NCBI GenBank assembly: GCA_947487525.1
Contig: CANKWR010000003.1
Location: forward strand, 1-64,000
Length of the DNA stretch: 64,000 bases
Source: Bacteroidota bacterium
GTDB lineage: Bacteria; Bacteroidota; Bacteroidia; Chitinophagales; Chitinophagaceae
Direction: 5' to 3'
The position numbers and the translations under genes are program-made. Numbering within the stretch: position 1 is the stretch's first letter; each line of letters opens with the position of its first letter. Positions 10,123 to 19,360 of this stretch are shown here, piece after piece. The notes under the pieces are model-generated. The model searched no databases, had not been told where the DNA came from, and saw only the letters and a list, made by a program, of their open reading frames with translations.

Positions 10123-10653
10123 TTATAAGTGGTAAGTAAGGAAATAGAGGAGGAAGCCCCATAGCAATCCAATGAAAAATGATATTATTCTAAATTTTCG
10201 GGTACTTTTCAGTAATCTGGCCGCTAAAATGGGGTTCCATTTGCTTTCTAAGTTATTTAAAAACCCGTGGAAGGCCGACTTTGACAATGAAGTGACCAAA
10301 GCAGGGAAAATCATGCCTAATTCTTCGATAAAAACAGCCTTTAATTGTACGATTGTTTTTTCACCAATAAACATAGAGACCATGGGTAATTTTTCACCCA
10401 TTTTATGGGTAAAGAAATGATCTAATTGTTGGTCAATTATTGGCAACACGGCTTCAAATTGAGAAGTGGCAGTCTCTTGGTTTACAAAGGTTTCGATTTG
10501 AATAGACTCCATTTCTTTGCGCAAATATTTGCCATTCCCGCTAAAAATGAGTTGAACGAATAGCCAGGCAATAAACCAGGCTAGCAGCGCAGTCATAATG
10601 GGAATAATGAGGATATGCATTGGCGAAATTTTTATAAAAAAAACCCATCCCAA
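10123..10653 (-). CDS. DUF445-like membrane protein
   Basis: TM helices at both ends around a hydrophilic middle; PIMTALLAWFIAWLF. Confidence 0.65.
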   Translation of the reverse strand: MGWVFFIKISPMHILIIPIMTALLAWFIAWLFVQLIFSGNGKYLRKEMESIQIETFVNQETATSQFEAVLPIIDQQLDHFFTHKMGEKLPMVSMFIGEKTIVQLKAVFIEELGMIFPALVTSLSKSAFHGFLNNLESKWNPILAARLLKSTRKFRIISFFIGLLWGFLLYFLTYHL

Positions 10654-10671
10654 TTGGGATAGGTTTTAGGG

Positions 10672-10746
10672 GGAGAACGATGGGTCTCGAACCCACGGCC
10701 TACAGTGCCACAAACTGTCGCTCTAACCTACTGAGCTACGCCCTCC
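10672..10746 (-). tRNA. tRNA-His (anticodon GTG)
   Basis: Cloverleaf: acceptor GAGGGCG/CGTTCTC with encoded G-1 opposite C73; D-arm AGCTCAG; anticodon arm ACAGT-TTGTGGC-ACTGT; T-arm GTGGG-TTCGAGA-CCCAT. CCA not encoded. Confidence 0.96.
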
Positions 10747-10886
10747 ATTTAGGGTCGCAAAAATACACTAAATCGGTAATCAATAAAAGTTGTTTAGCAT
10801 CTTTTTATAAAATTATGGTAAAATAAAGCAGATTCCTTCAATTTGACTGCTTGAATAGCCTTTTTGCGCTATTTTTGAAATACTTC

Positions 10887-13091
10887 ATGCACAGTATTAT
10901 GACATATGTAAAACAAAATAAGTGGAAATTTTTCGCCACAATCGTAGTAATTGGTAGTTTATTTTTTGCTTTTAAGTCCAACATTAAGGAGACGCCTTCC
11001 TTAAGACATCGAAAATTATTATCTACTATTGGGAATTTATTAGAAAGTGAGCACTATAATCCGCGTGCAATTGATGACCAGTTTTCGCAGGATGTGTTTA
11101 CGGCCTACCTTAAAGTGCTTGATCCTGAAAAAAATATTTTTTTACAAGAAGATATCGATGCTTTAAAAGTATTCAGCAAATCGATTGATGATGAAATTCA
11201 TGGTAGTAAAATTGAATTTGAGCCAGCGGCTACTTTAGTGTTTGATGAAAGATATAAGGAAGCAAAATCTATCGTGGATTCCATTACGAAGCAACCATTT
11301 TCTTTTAACACGGACGACTCAGTTTATTTAGATGCGGACAGTGTGAATTATCCAAAAAGCAATAATGAACGGTATGATAGATGGCATAAGATCATTAAGT
11401 TCAGAACACTTGAAAAATATGTTTCTTTAATTGAAGATAGAGACAATCAAACTAAGCTTAAAGCAGCTGGTGAACAAAGAAACAATGCAGACTCAGTTGT
11501 CAACAAGCCTGATCCTAAATTTGTTTTTAAATCTGACGAAGAATTAGAAAAAGACGCACGCAATGCAGTAGTAAAATCTTATCGCAAAAGGTTTGAGCAA
11601 TTTGAAAAAACCTTCACAGAGGAAAAGAAGTTCGATTTATTTTTAAATTCGATTACTGGTTTAATGGATCCTCATACCGATTATTTTGCGCCAGTAGAAA
11701 AGCGCTCCTTTACTGAGCAAATGAGTGGAGTGATATATGGCATTGGGGCACAATTGGGAGCAGATGACAATGGTGTTAAAATTGCCAGTATTCAGCCAGG
11801 GGGTCCAGCATGGAAATCGGGTAAATTATTAGTGAATGACGTCATCATTAAAATTGCACAAGGAAGTCAAGAGCCTGTTGATATTGCAGGTTATGAGGTA
11901 ACCGATGCGGTTAAACTTGTAAGAGGAGATTTAGGAACAGAAGTGAGATTAACCGTAAAAAAACCAGACGGGTCCATTAAAATTGTTTCTTTGATTAGAG
12001 AAAAAATTATTTTAGACGAAGGGTATGCAAGAAGTGCGATTATCACCAAAGGAAATGACAAAATTGGATATATATTATTGCCCGACTTTTACGCGGATTT
12101 TGACAGAGAAGACGGTGCTAGATGTGCTAAAGATGTAGCAGTGGAAGTTGAAAAATTAAAAGCAGAGAAAGTTAAAAGTATCATTATTGATGTTAGGTAT
12201 AATGGAGGAGGTTCCTTGTATGAAGTAGTACAAATGGTAGGGTTATTTATTGATAAAGGACCCGTAGTTCAAATTAGAGACAAGGAAGGGCGAGTACAAG
12301 TGTTGGCAGATGAGACTCCTGGAAGTATTTATAATGGACCGTTGGTAGTGATGGTGAATGAATTTAGTGCTTCTGCAAGTGAAATTTTCGCAGGTGCAAT
12401 CCAGGATTATAAAAGAGGGCTGATTGTAGGAAGTACCTCTACTTATGGTAAAGGTACGGTTCAAAGAAACATTGCCTTTGGACGTCCACTGGACTCATTG
12501 GGCATTCAAACTGAATACGGTGCAGTGAAGTTAACTTTCCAAAAGTTTTATAGAATTACGGGCAGTTCGACCCAAAAAAATGGAGTTGCTTCTGATATCG
12601 TATTGCCGGATGAATATGAGTTATTAAAATATCGAGAAAAAGACAATCCATCTGCATTAGCTTGGGATCAAATTGAAAAGTCAAAATATACGCCTTGGAT
12701 GGGCAGTTATAATATTGACAATGTTAAAAGGTCCATTATGGCTAAGCAGCAAAAAATGGTAGACTCCAATGTTGTTAAATTCAAAAATAACTTGAAAGTT
12801 ATTGCCACTCAAATGTACCGTCCAGTCTATTTAAAAATGGACAAATACATACAGTACAAGAAGCAAATGCAGGCCATCAACAAGGAAAATGAAACGGTGC
12901 TGAAAATAAAAGAAAACATGCAAGTCAATGCGCTCAAAGCAGATTACAATAAGTTTTATAATAATCCAGATAAAACAAAACAAGATAGGTATCAGGCTTG
13001 GTTAAAAATGGTAGCCAAAGACAATCAAATTGAGGAGTCTTGCAATATGTTAGGCTATTTCCAATCGCCAAATATTGCTGTAAAAAAATAA
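10887..13091 (+). CDS. prc: Carboxy-terminal (tail-specific) processing protease, S41 with PDZ
   Basis: PDZ domain plus DVRYNGGGSLYEVV and NEFSASASEIFAGAIQDYKRGLIVGSTSTYGKGTVQ. The listed ORF starts at TTG 10851. A TATTTTTG box at 10870-10877 suggests the ATG at 10887 or 10899. Confidence 0.92.
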   Translation: MHSIMTYVKQNKWKFFATIVVIGSLFFAFKSNIKETPSLRHRKLLSTIGNLLESEHYNPRAIDDQFSQDVFTAYLKVLDPEKNIFLQEDIDALKVFSKSIDDEIHGSKIEFEPAATLVFDERYKEAKSIVDSITKQPFSFNTDDSVYLDADSVNYPKSNNERYDRWHKIIKFRTLEKYVSLIEDRDNQTKLKAAGEQRNNADSVVNKPDPKFVFKSDEELEKDARNAVVKSYRKRFEQFEKTFTEEKKFDLFLNSITGLMDPHTDYFAPVEKRSFTEQMSGVIYGIGAQLGADDNGVKIASIQPGGPAWKSGKLLVNDVIIKIAQGSQEPVDIAGYEVTDAVKLVRGDLGTEVRLTVKKPDGSIKIVSLIREKIILDEGYARSAIITKGNDKIGYILLPDFYADFDREDGARCAKDVAVEVEKLKAEKVKSIIIDVRYNGGGSLYEVVQMVGLFIDKGPVVQIRDKEGRVQVLADETPGSIYNGPLVVMVNEFSASASEIFAGAIQDYKRGLIVGSTSTYGKGTVQRNIAFGRPLDSLGIQTEYGAVKLTFQKFYRITGSSTQKNGVASDIVLPDEYELLKYREKDNPSALAWDQIEKSKYTPWMGSYNIDNVKRSIMAKQQKMVDSNVVKFKNNLKVIATQMYRPVYLKMDKYIQYKKQMQAINKENETVLKIKENMQVNALKADYNKFYNNPDKTKQDRYQAWLKMVAKDNQIEESCNMLGYFQSPNIAVKK

Positions 13092-13094
13092 ATA

Positions 13095-13616
13095 ATGGAG
13101 TTCAGAAAAAAGAGCCCCACTGATAAGCAGTGGCATGTTATTTATACAAAGTCAAAGTGGGAAAAAAAGGTGGACGAATTGCTCATGCAAAAAGGCTATG
13201 AGAGTTGGTGCCCAGTGCAGAAACAAGAGCGTCGATGGTCGGATAGAAAAAAAATTATTGACGTGCCTTTGTTTAGATCTTATGTTTTTATAAAAGCATC
13301 TAAAGAAGACTACACCGCAATTTTGTCGACGGCGGGAGTGGTGAATTTTTTATATTTTGAAAAAAAGCCAGCCATTATTCGAGATGCCGAAATTGAGGTC
13401 ATTAAAAAATATTTGGGATTGGCAGTGGAGTCAATACAAGTAATTGATATGACTAATTTGCCTTTACAAACCAAGGTTGAAATTAATCAAGGGCTATTTA
13501 TGGGACGTAGGGGGGAAGTGATAAAGTCGGGCAAGAACAATGCGTTTGTTCGCCTTGAAAGCCTCAATATGATGATGATTGTGGAATTTAAGATCAATGA
13601 AATTTCACCTATTTAA
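13095..13616 (+). CDS. UpxY-family NusG-like transcription antiterminator
   Basis: NGN domain WHVIYTKSKWEKKVDELLMQKGYESWCPVQ, then a KOW-like domain (GLFMGRRGEVIKSGKNNAFVRLES). Confidence 0.87.
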   Translation: MEFRKKSPTDKQWHVIYTKSKWEKKVDELLMQKGYESWCPVQKQERRWSDRKKIIDVPLFRSYVFIKASKEDYTAILSTAGVVNFLYFEKKPAIIRDAEIEVIKKYLGLAVESIQVIDMTNLPLQTKVEINQGLFMGRRGEVIKSGKNNAFVRLESLNMMMIVEFKINEISPI

Positions 13617-13627
13617 TTCCTGCTTTT

Positions 13628-14920
13628 TTACACTATTTTCCAGTCCACTATTTGATTGCTCCATTCCGCTCTATACGGGGTTATAATGCGGATATAGTTG
13701 TCTGTGTAGCCTTCCAGCATTGCTTGATCACTAGGATCTTTTTGTTTTATGGATTCAAATAAAACGGGTCTTGTAGCCCCTTCATGCTGCGCATTGAAAT
13801 ACTGCTGCTTTTGATAGGATAGGTTGCGTAGTATTTTATTACGTTCATTGCGCACCGAAATGGGAACTACTGGCTTTATATCCAATGCTTTGGTCATGGC
13901 TCTTTCTGAATACGTAAATACATGTAAGTAGGAAATGTCCAGCGAATGAATAAAGTCAAAGCTTTCTTTGAAATAGGCTTCTGTTTCACCAGGCGATCCA
14001 ACAATTACATCCACACCAATACATGCATGCGGCATGATGGACTTGATGGAATGAATTCTTTCTGCATATAAATCACTATTGTATCTTCTTTGCATTAATT
14101 TAAGCACAGCATCTGATCCACTTTGCAAAGGAATGTGAAAATGCGGCATGAAGCTTTTGCTTTTAGCTACCCATTCAATTATTTCATTGGTCAGTAAATT
14201 GGGTTCAATCGAAGAAATACGATATCTAGGTATTGTTGTTTCTTGATCCAGTGCTTTTACGAGATCAAAGAAATTTTCAGTTTGCTTTTTACTACCCGCT
14301 CCACCTTTTCCAAAATCTCCTAAATTAATACCAGTCAAAACAATTTCTTTCACCCCGTTGTCTGCCAATTCCTGTGCTTGCTTAATTACATTGGCAATAC
14401 TGTCGCTTCTACTTTTCCCCCTGGCCATGGGGATGGTGCAAAAAGAACAACTGTAATCGCAACCATCCTGTACTTTCAAAAAAGTACGGGTACGATCATT
14501 CACCGAAAATGAACTATTGAATCCAGAGACGGTTTCAATATCACAGCTGCATATTTTTGTTTCCTGTCCTTTGGCTAATGTAGATAAATGTTGCACTAAG
14601 TTAAATTTCTCGGCAGCACCTAAAACCAAATCAACCCCTGGGATATTGGCAATTTCCTGTGGCTTCAATTGCGCATAACAGCCCGTAATGACCACAAAGC
14701 TCTCTGGCGCATGACGTTGAATTCTTCTAACCAATTGCCTACATTCTTTGTCGGCATTTTCCGTCACTGAACAAGTATTAATTACATAGATATCCGCTTT
14801 GTCGGTAAAAGCTTTTTTTTCAAATCCTTCCTGCTCCAATTGTCTTGAAAGTGTGGAGGTTTCTGAAAAATTAAGCTTACAGCCTAAAGTATGAAATGCG
14901 ACGGAACGTTGGTTACTCAT
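13628..14920 (-). CDS. mtaB: tRNA (N6-L-threonylcarbamoyladenosine(37)-C2)-methylthiotransferase
   Basis: HTLGCKLNFSETS, radical-SAM CDYSCSFCTIPMARGKSRS, VGSPGETEAYF. Confidence 0.93.
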   Translation of the reverse strand: MSNQRSVAFHTLGCKLNFSETSTLSRQLEQEGFEKKAFTDKADIYVINTCSVTENADKECRQLVRRIQRHAPESFVVITGCYAQLKPQEIANIPGVDLVLGAAEKFNLVQHLSTLAKGQETKICSCDIETVSGFNSSFSVNDRTRTFLKVQDGCDYSCSFCTIPMARGKSRSDSIANVIKQAQELADNGVKEIVLTGINLGDFGKGGAGSKKQTENFFDLVKALDQETTIPRYRISSIEPNLLTNEIIEWVAKSKSFMPHFHIPLQSGSDAVLKLMQRRYNSDLYAERIHSIKSIMPHACIGVDVIVGSPGETEAYFKESFDFIHSLDISYLHVFTYSERAMTKALDIKPVVPISVRNERNKILRNLSYQKQQYFNAQHEGATRPVLFESIKQKDPSDQAMLEGYTDNYIRIITPYRAEWSNQIVDWKIV

Positions 14921-15038
14921 TGGCGCAAAGATAAAAAACCTAAAGGGAACCTTAAAATCTTAAAATTTTGATAATCCGGGGCTTAATTTCCCATTTTCAG
15001 TAGATTAAGTTAAGTTTGCAACTACTAAAACTGTCAAA

Positions 15039-18000
15039 ATGGACTTTAAAAAAGTGAATAATTGGACGGGTTGGATGGTGACCCTTATTGCATGTACTGT
15101 ATATATTATGACCGCCGAGGCTGCAAGTAGCTTTTGGGATTGTGGTGAGTTTATTAGCAGTGCGTATAAGTTACAAATTCCGCATCCGCCGGGAGCGCCT
15201 ATGTTTGTATTATTAGGCCGTTTTTTCATTATTTTATTTGGAGACAATCCATTAACTGCTGCAAAAGCAGTGAATATGATGAGTGCATTGGCCAGTGGCT
15301 TCACCATTTTATTTTTGTTTTGGACCATCACGCACTTTGCAAAAAGACTTGTTCAAAAAGGGCAAGAAGCTTTAAGTGATACACAAATTATTTCTATCAT
15401 GGGGGCAGGAGCGGTAGGTGCTTTGGCATATACCTTTTCTGACTCATTTTGGTATAGTGCTGTGGAAGGGGAAGTGTATGCGTTAAGTTCCTTTTTTACT
15501 GCATTGGTATTTTGGGCTATTTTAAAATGGGATCAAAAAGCCGACCAGCCGGGTGCAGATAAGTGGATCATTTTCATCTTTTATATGATGGGTATTTCCA
15601 TTGGTGTTCACTTGTTAAACTTATTGACAATCCCTGCCATTGTAATGGTTATTTATTTCCGAAAATACAAGGCAAGTTTTTGGGGTGCTTTTTTTGCCTT
15701 TCTAATTGGCGTAGTAATTACAGGATTTATCCAAGTGTTTTTAATTCAATACACAATTAAATGGGCAGGTGCTTTTGATGTTGCTTTTGTAAATAATTAC
15801 AAATTGCCGTTTTTTAGCGGGTTCATTGCTTTTTTTGTTTTAGTCGCCATTATTTTAGGATGCTGTATTCAATTGGCAAATAAAAAAGGATGGCATTATC
15901 TTAAATTAGGTGGTTGGGCAACTGTATTTTTCTTGTTAGGTTATACAAGTTATATCACTACCGTGATTAGATCTAATGCAGATCCTTCTGTGGATATGTA
16001 TAATGTAGACAATCCAGTTACATTAGTTGGATATTTGAGTAGAGAGCAATATGGTGATTGGCCTATTTTATACGGACCAGATTATGTAGATAGAGTAGAA
16101 AGCGTAGAAGGGAGTGATCAATATGTAAAATCGGCTAATGGGTATGATTTAGCGGGCAAGAATTATAAAAGAGATTGGCGCTCGGCACCATCAGCGCATT
16201 TTTTCCCAAGAATGTGGGATGCTGAAAATGATCGTGGACAGTTGGATAGTTATAAGGCATTTGCGGGTGTTGGAGAAGGAGATGTACCTACCACTAGAGA
16301 TAACTTAAAGTATTTTGCTAAGTATCAGTTTGGGTTTATGTATATGCGTTATTTCTTGTGGAATTTTGCTGGAAAGCAAAACGATTTACAAGGATTTGGT
16401 AATGTGCGCGACGGAAACTTTATGACCGGTATTTCCTTTGTTGACAATTTCTTTTTTGGCAATCAATCGTCCATGCCTAAGTCAATTAGTACCGACAATA
16501 AAGCCAATAATAAATTATACATGTTGCCATTGCTTTTGGGAATTATGGGATTCATTTTCCAAATTCAAAAAGCAAGAAAGGATTTTGCAGTAACTGGCTT
16601 ATTGTTCTTTTTTACAGGTATTGCCATTGTTATTTATTTAAATCAGGTAAGCTTGCAGCCACGTGAACGTGATTATGCGTATGTAGGTTCTTTTTATGCA
16701 TTCGCAATATGGATCGGCTTGGGGGTGTTACAAGTGATTGCTTGGCTCAACGGAATCCTGACCCAAAAAACGGCGGCTATAGCGGCTACTGGGCTTTGTT
16801 TATTATTGGTCCCTGCGCTAATGGCACAACAAGAATGGGACGACCATGACAGAAGTCAAAAAACCTTACCTCGTGACTTAGCACGCAACTATTTAGAAAG
16901 TTGTCCTCCTAATGCAATTTTATTTTCATTTGGTGACAATGACACTTATCCATTATGGTATGCACAAGAGGTGGAGGGTATTCGTCCTGACGTTCGTGTA
17001 GTGGTGAATAGCTTATTGGGTTCAGACTGGTATATGAAGGAATTGCGTTACAAAGTGAATCAAAGCGAAAAATTTGATCTTATTTTTACTGAGAATCAAG
17101 TTGCTGGGAATAAATTAAATTATGCAGTATTCACTGAAGTACCTGGAATCCAAAAAGATGCTTTCCATGATATGGATTCAGTATTAAGAAATATTGTAGG
17201 CGATACGACAGGTAAATATCGTGTAAGCTATGATGGAGGTCAAGAGCAACTTAATATTTTCCCAACACGCAAATTCAAAATGCAAGTAAATAAGGCAAAT
17301 GCCATAGCTGCTGGAATTGCAAAAGCTTCGGATAGTATTGTCAATGAATTGTTCATTGAGATGAATCCTAATAAACAATATTTGGTTAAGAACGAGTTGG
17401 CGATGTATGCTATTATTGCCACTTCTCAGTTTAAGCGCCCTATCTGTTTTACTTCAAAGCAAGAACTGAAAGAACTAGGCTTGGAAAAATATGTACGTCA
17501 AACAGGGTTATCTTATCAATTGGTTCCAATGGTGGGGGAGAATGCAGTGAATACTGAAGTGGCTTACAACAATATCATGACCAAGTTTACTTTTGGAAAT
17601 GCAAAGAATTCAAAAGTGTATTTTGACGAAGAAAACAGACGCCACTTAAATTCTATGCGCTATGCGATTGCAGAAATTGCACAAGCTTTAATTGCGGAAA
17701 ACAAAAAAGACAAGGCGAAGCAAATACTAAGGAAAATAGACAGTGAAACAAGTGAAGTAAACTTTCCTTATGGCATGACTTCTAATAGAGGCAATCAGCA
17801 TGACTATTTCTCCTATGTATTTTTACAAACCTGCTATGCAGCGGGGGATATGGAGTTGGCTAAAAAAGTTTCTAATTCATTGATAAAAGATTTAAGTCAA
17901 CAAATCAATTACTACAAATCACTTGGTGATTTGTCAGAAGATCAATTTGTCAAAAATTTGGAAATTGCTTATCAAGGAAATGAAAGTTTATTGTCCTATA

Positions 18001-18101
18001 AGCAAACTGCATTTATCAATGATGCTTTAACAGCCTATCAGTTAAAGAACACGGTTGAGAAAATGGCGCAGGATGCAGCTAAATTAAATGGCAGCAAATA
18101 A
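15039..18101 (+). CDS. DUF2723 (GT117-like) multi-pass membrane protein
   Basis: N-terminal ASSFWDCGEFISSAYKLQIPHPPGAPMFVLLGR; many TM helices; large soluble C-terminus. Confidence 0.9.
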   Translation: MDFKKVNNWTGWMVTLIACTVYIMTAEAASSFWDCGEFISSAYKLQIPHPPGAPMFVLLGRFFIILFGDNPLTAAKAVNMMSALASGFTILFLFWTITHFAKRLVQKGQEALSDTQIISIMGAGAVGALAYTFSDSFWYSAVEGEVYALSSFFTALVFWAILKWDQKADQPGADKWIIFIFYMMGISIGVHLLNLLTIPAIVMVIYFRKYKASFWGAFFAFLIGVVITGFIQVFLIQYTIKWAGAFDVAFVNNYKLPFFSGFIAFFVLVAIILGCCIQLANKKGWHYLKLGGWATVFFLLGYTSYITTVIRSNADPSVDMYNVDNPVTLVGYLSREQYGDWPILYGPDYVDRVESVEGSDQYVKSANGYDLAGKNYKRDWRSAPSAHFFPRMWDAENDRGQLDSYKAFAGVGEGDVPTTRDNLKYFAKYQFGFMYMRYFLWNFAGKQNDLQGFGNVRDGNFMTGISFVDNFFFGNQSSMPKSISTDNKANNKLYMLPLLLGIMGFIFQIQKARKDFAVTGLLFFFTGIAIVIYLNQVSLQPRERDYAYVGSFYAFAIWIGLGVLQVIAWLNGILTQKTAAIAATGLCLLLVPALMAQQEWDDHDRSQKTLPRDLARNYLESCPPNAILFSFGDNDTYPLWYAQEVEGIRPDVRVVVNSLLGSDWYMKELRYKVNQSEKFDLIFTENQVAGNKLNYAVFTEVPGIQKDAFHDMDSVLRNIVGDTTGKYRVSYDGGQEQLNIFPTRKFKMQVNKANAIAAGIAKASDSIVNELFIEMNPNKQYLVKNELAMYAIIATSQFKRPICFTSKQELKELGLEKYVRQTGLSYQLVPMVGENAVNTEVAYNNIMTKFTFGNAKNSKVYFDEENRRHLNSMRYAIAEIAQALIAENKKDKAKQILRKIDSETSEVNFPYGMTSNRGNQHDYFSYVFLQTCYAAGDMELAKKVSNSLIKDLSQQINYYKSLGDLSEDQFVKNLEIAYQGNESLLSYKQTAFINDALTAYQLKNTVEKMAQDAAKLNGSK

Positions 18102-18144
18102 CAAGATGGTTATTTTATCGAAAGATAATTTTGGTATCGCATAT

Positions 18145-18183
18145 ACCATAGAAAAGGCCCGCAATGCGGGCCTTTTCTATGGT
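18145..18183. terminator. Bidirectional terminator, 18-bp perfect stem with 3-nt loop
   Basis: ACCATAGAAAAGGCCCGC-AAT-GCGGGCCTTTTCTATGGT between convergent genes. Confidence 0.85.
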
Positions 18184-18221
18184 AGTACAGTTTATTAGGT
18201 AGTTGAATCCTAGCAAACTTG

Positions 18222-19349
18222 CTACAGCAATTCCTTGAGCGTTTCAATGACGGTGTCAATTTCAGCCTTAGTATTGTATTTTGAAAATGAAAAACGAATG
18301 GTTGCAATATCATTGCCTTTGTTAAGGGCATTAATTACATGTGAGCCTTGTTGGGCTCCGCTGGAACAGGCACTTCCACCACTGGCACATATATGGTGAA
18401 TGTCAAGGTTAAATAGCATCATTTCTGATTTTTCATTTTTAGGAAAATTAACGCTTAATAAAGTGTACAAACTTTCACCAAAAGTGTCGCCATTAAAACT
18501 TACCCCGGGGATATATGCAATGAGTTGATCATACATATATTTTTTCAAGTCGTTGATATATGCACTGTCCTTTTCATGATTTTCTGTTGCCAAGGATAGT
18601 GCTTTTGCAAATCCAACAATGCCGTATACATTTTCAGTGCCTGCACGCATGTTTCTTTCTTGCGCTCCTCCATGTAGGAAAGGACTTATCTTGATATTTT
18701 CATTGATGTACAAGATACCTACTCCTTTAGGGCCATGAAACTTATGTCCTGCGCCTGTAATAAAATCAACCGGGGTGTCACTTAATTTAAAAGGGAAATG
18801 TCCAACGGTTTGAACCGTATCACTATGAAAATAGGCTTTGTATTTTTTGCAAATAGCGCCAACGGCATGCAAGTCAATCATATTGCCAATTTCATTGTTT
18901 GCATGCATGATGCTCACAATGGTTTTTTCGGAATGCGTTTCAAGCAATGCTTGTAAATGCGCTAAGTCAATATGGCCATTGGGCAACACATTCACCCAGC
19001 TTAAACGAACGCCAGTTGTTTTGGCTAAATGTTCCACGGTATGTAAAGTAGCATGATGCTCAATGGGAACACTAATAATATGTTTACATCCTAAATCAAA
19101 AATGCAGGCATGTAATATGGTATTGCTACTTTCTGTGCCACCACTGGTGAAAAATAGTTCACTAGGTTTGGCCCCTAAATGAGCAGCTACTGATTTCCTG
19201 GCTTGCTCTACTGCCATTCTGCATTCTCTCCCATAGCTATAAATAGAAGAAGGGTTGCCAAATTTTTCGGTCAAATAGGGCATCATTGCTTCTAATACCT
19301 GAGGATCCAATGAAGTAGTTGCAGCATTGTCAAAATAAATTCTCTCCAT
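18222..19349 (-). CDS. Cysteine desulfurase (IscS/NifS-like aminotransferase class V)
   Basis: YFDNAATTSLDP, TSGGTESSN, GAGHKFHGPKGVGILY, ASGGSACSSGAQQGSHV. Confidence 0.93.
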   Translation of the reverse strand: MERIYFDNAATTSLDPQVLEAMMPYLTEKFGNPSSIYSYGRECRMAVEQARKSVAAHLGAKPSELFFTSGGTESSNTILHACIFDLGCKHIISVPIEHHATLHTVEHLAKTTGVRLSWVNVLPNGHIDLAHLQALLETHSEKTIVSIMHANNEIGNMIDLHAVGAICKKYKAYFHSDTVQTVGHFPFKLSDTPVDFITGAGHKFHGPKGVGILYINENIKISPFLHGGAQERNMRAGTENVYGIVGFAKALSLATENHEKDSAYINDLKKYMYDQLIAYIPGVSFNGDTFGESLYTLLSVNFPKNEKSEMMLFNLDIHHICASGGSACSSGAQQGSHVINALNKGNDIATIRFSFSKYNTKAEIDTVIETLKELL

Positions 19350-19360
19350 ATTTTGCTAAA

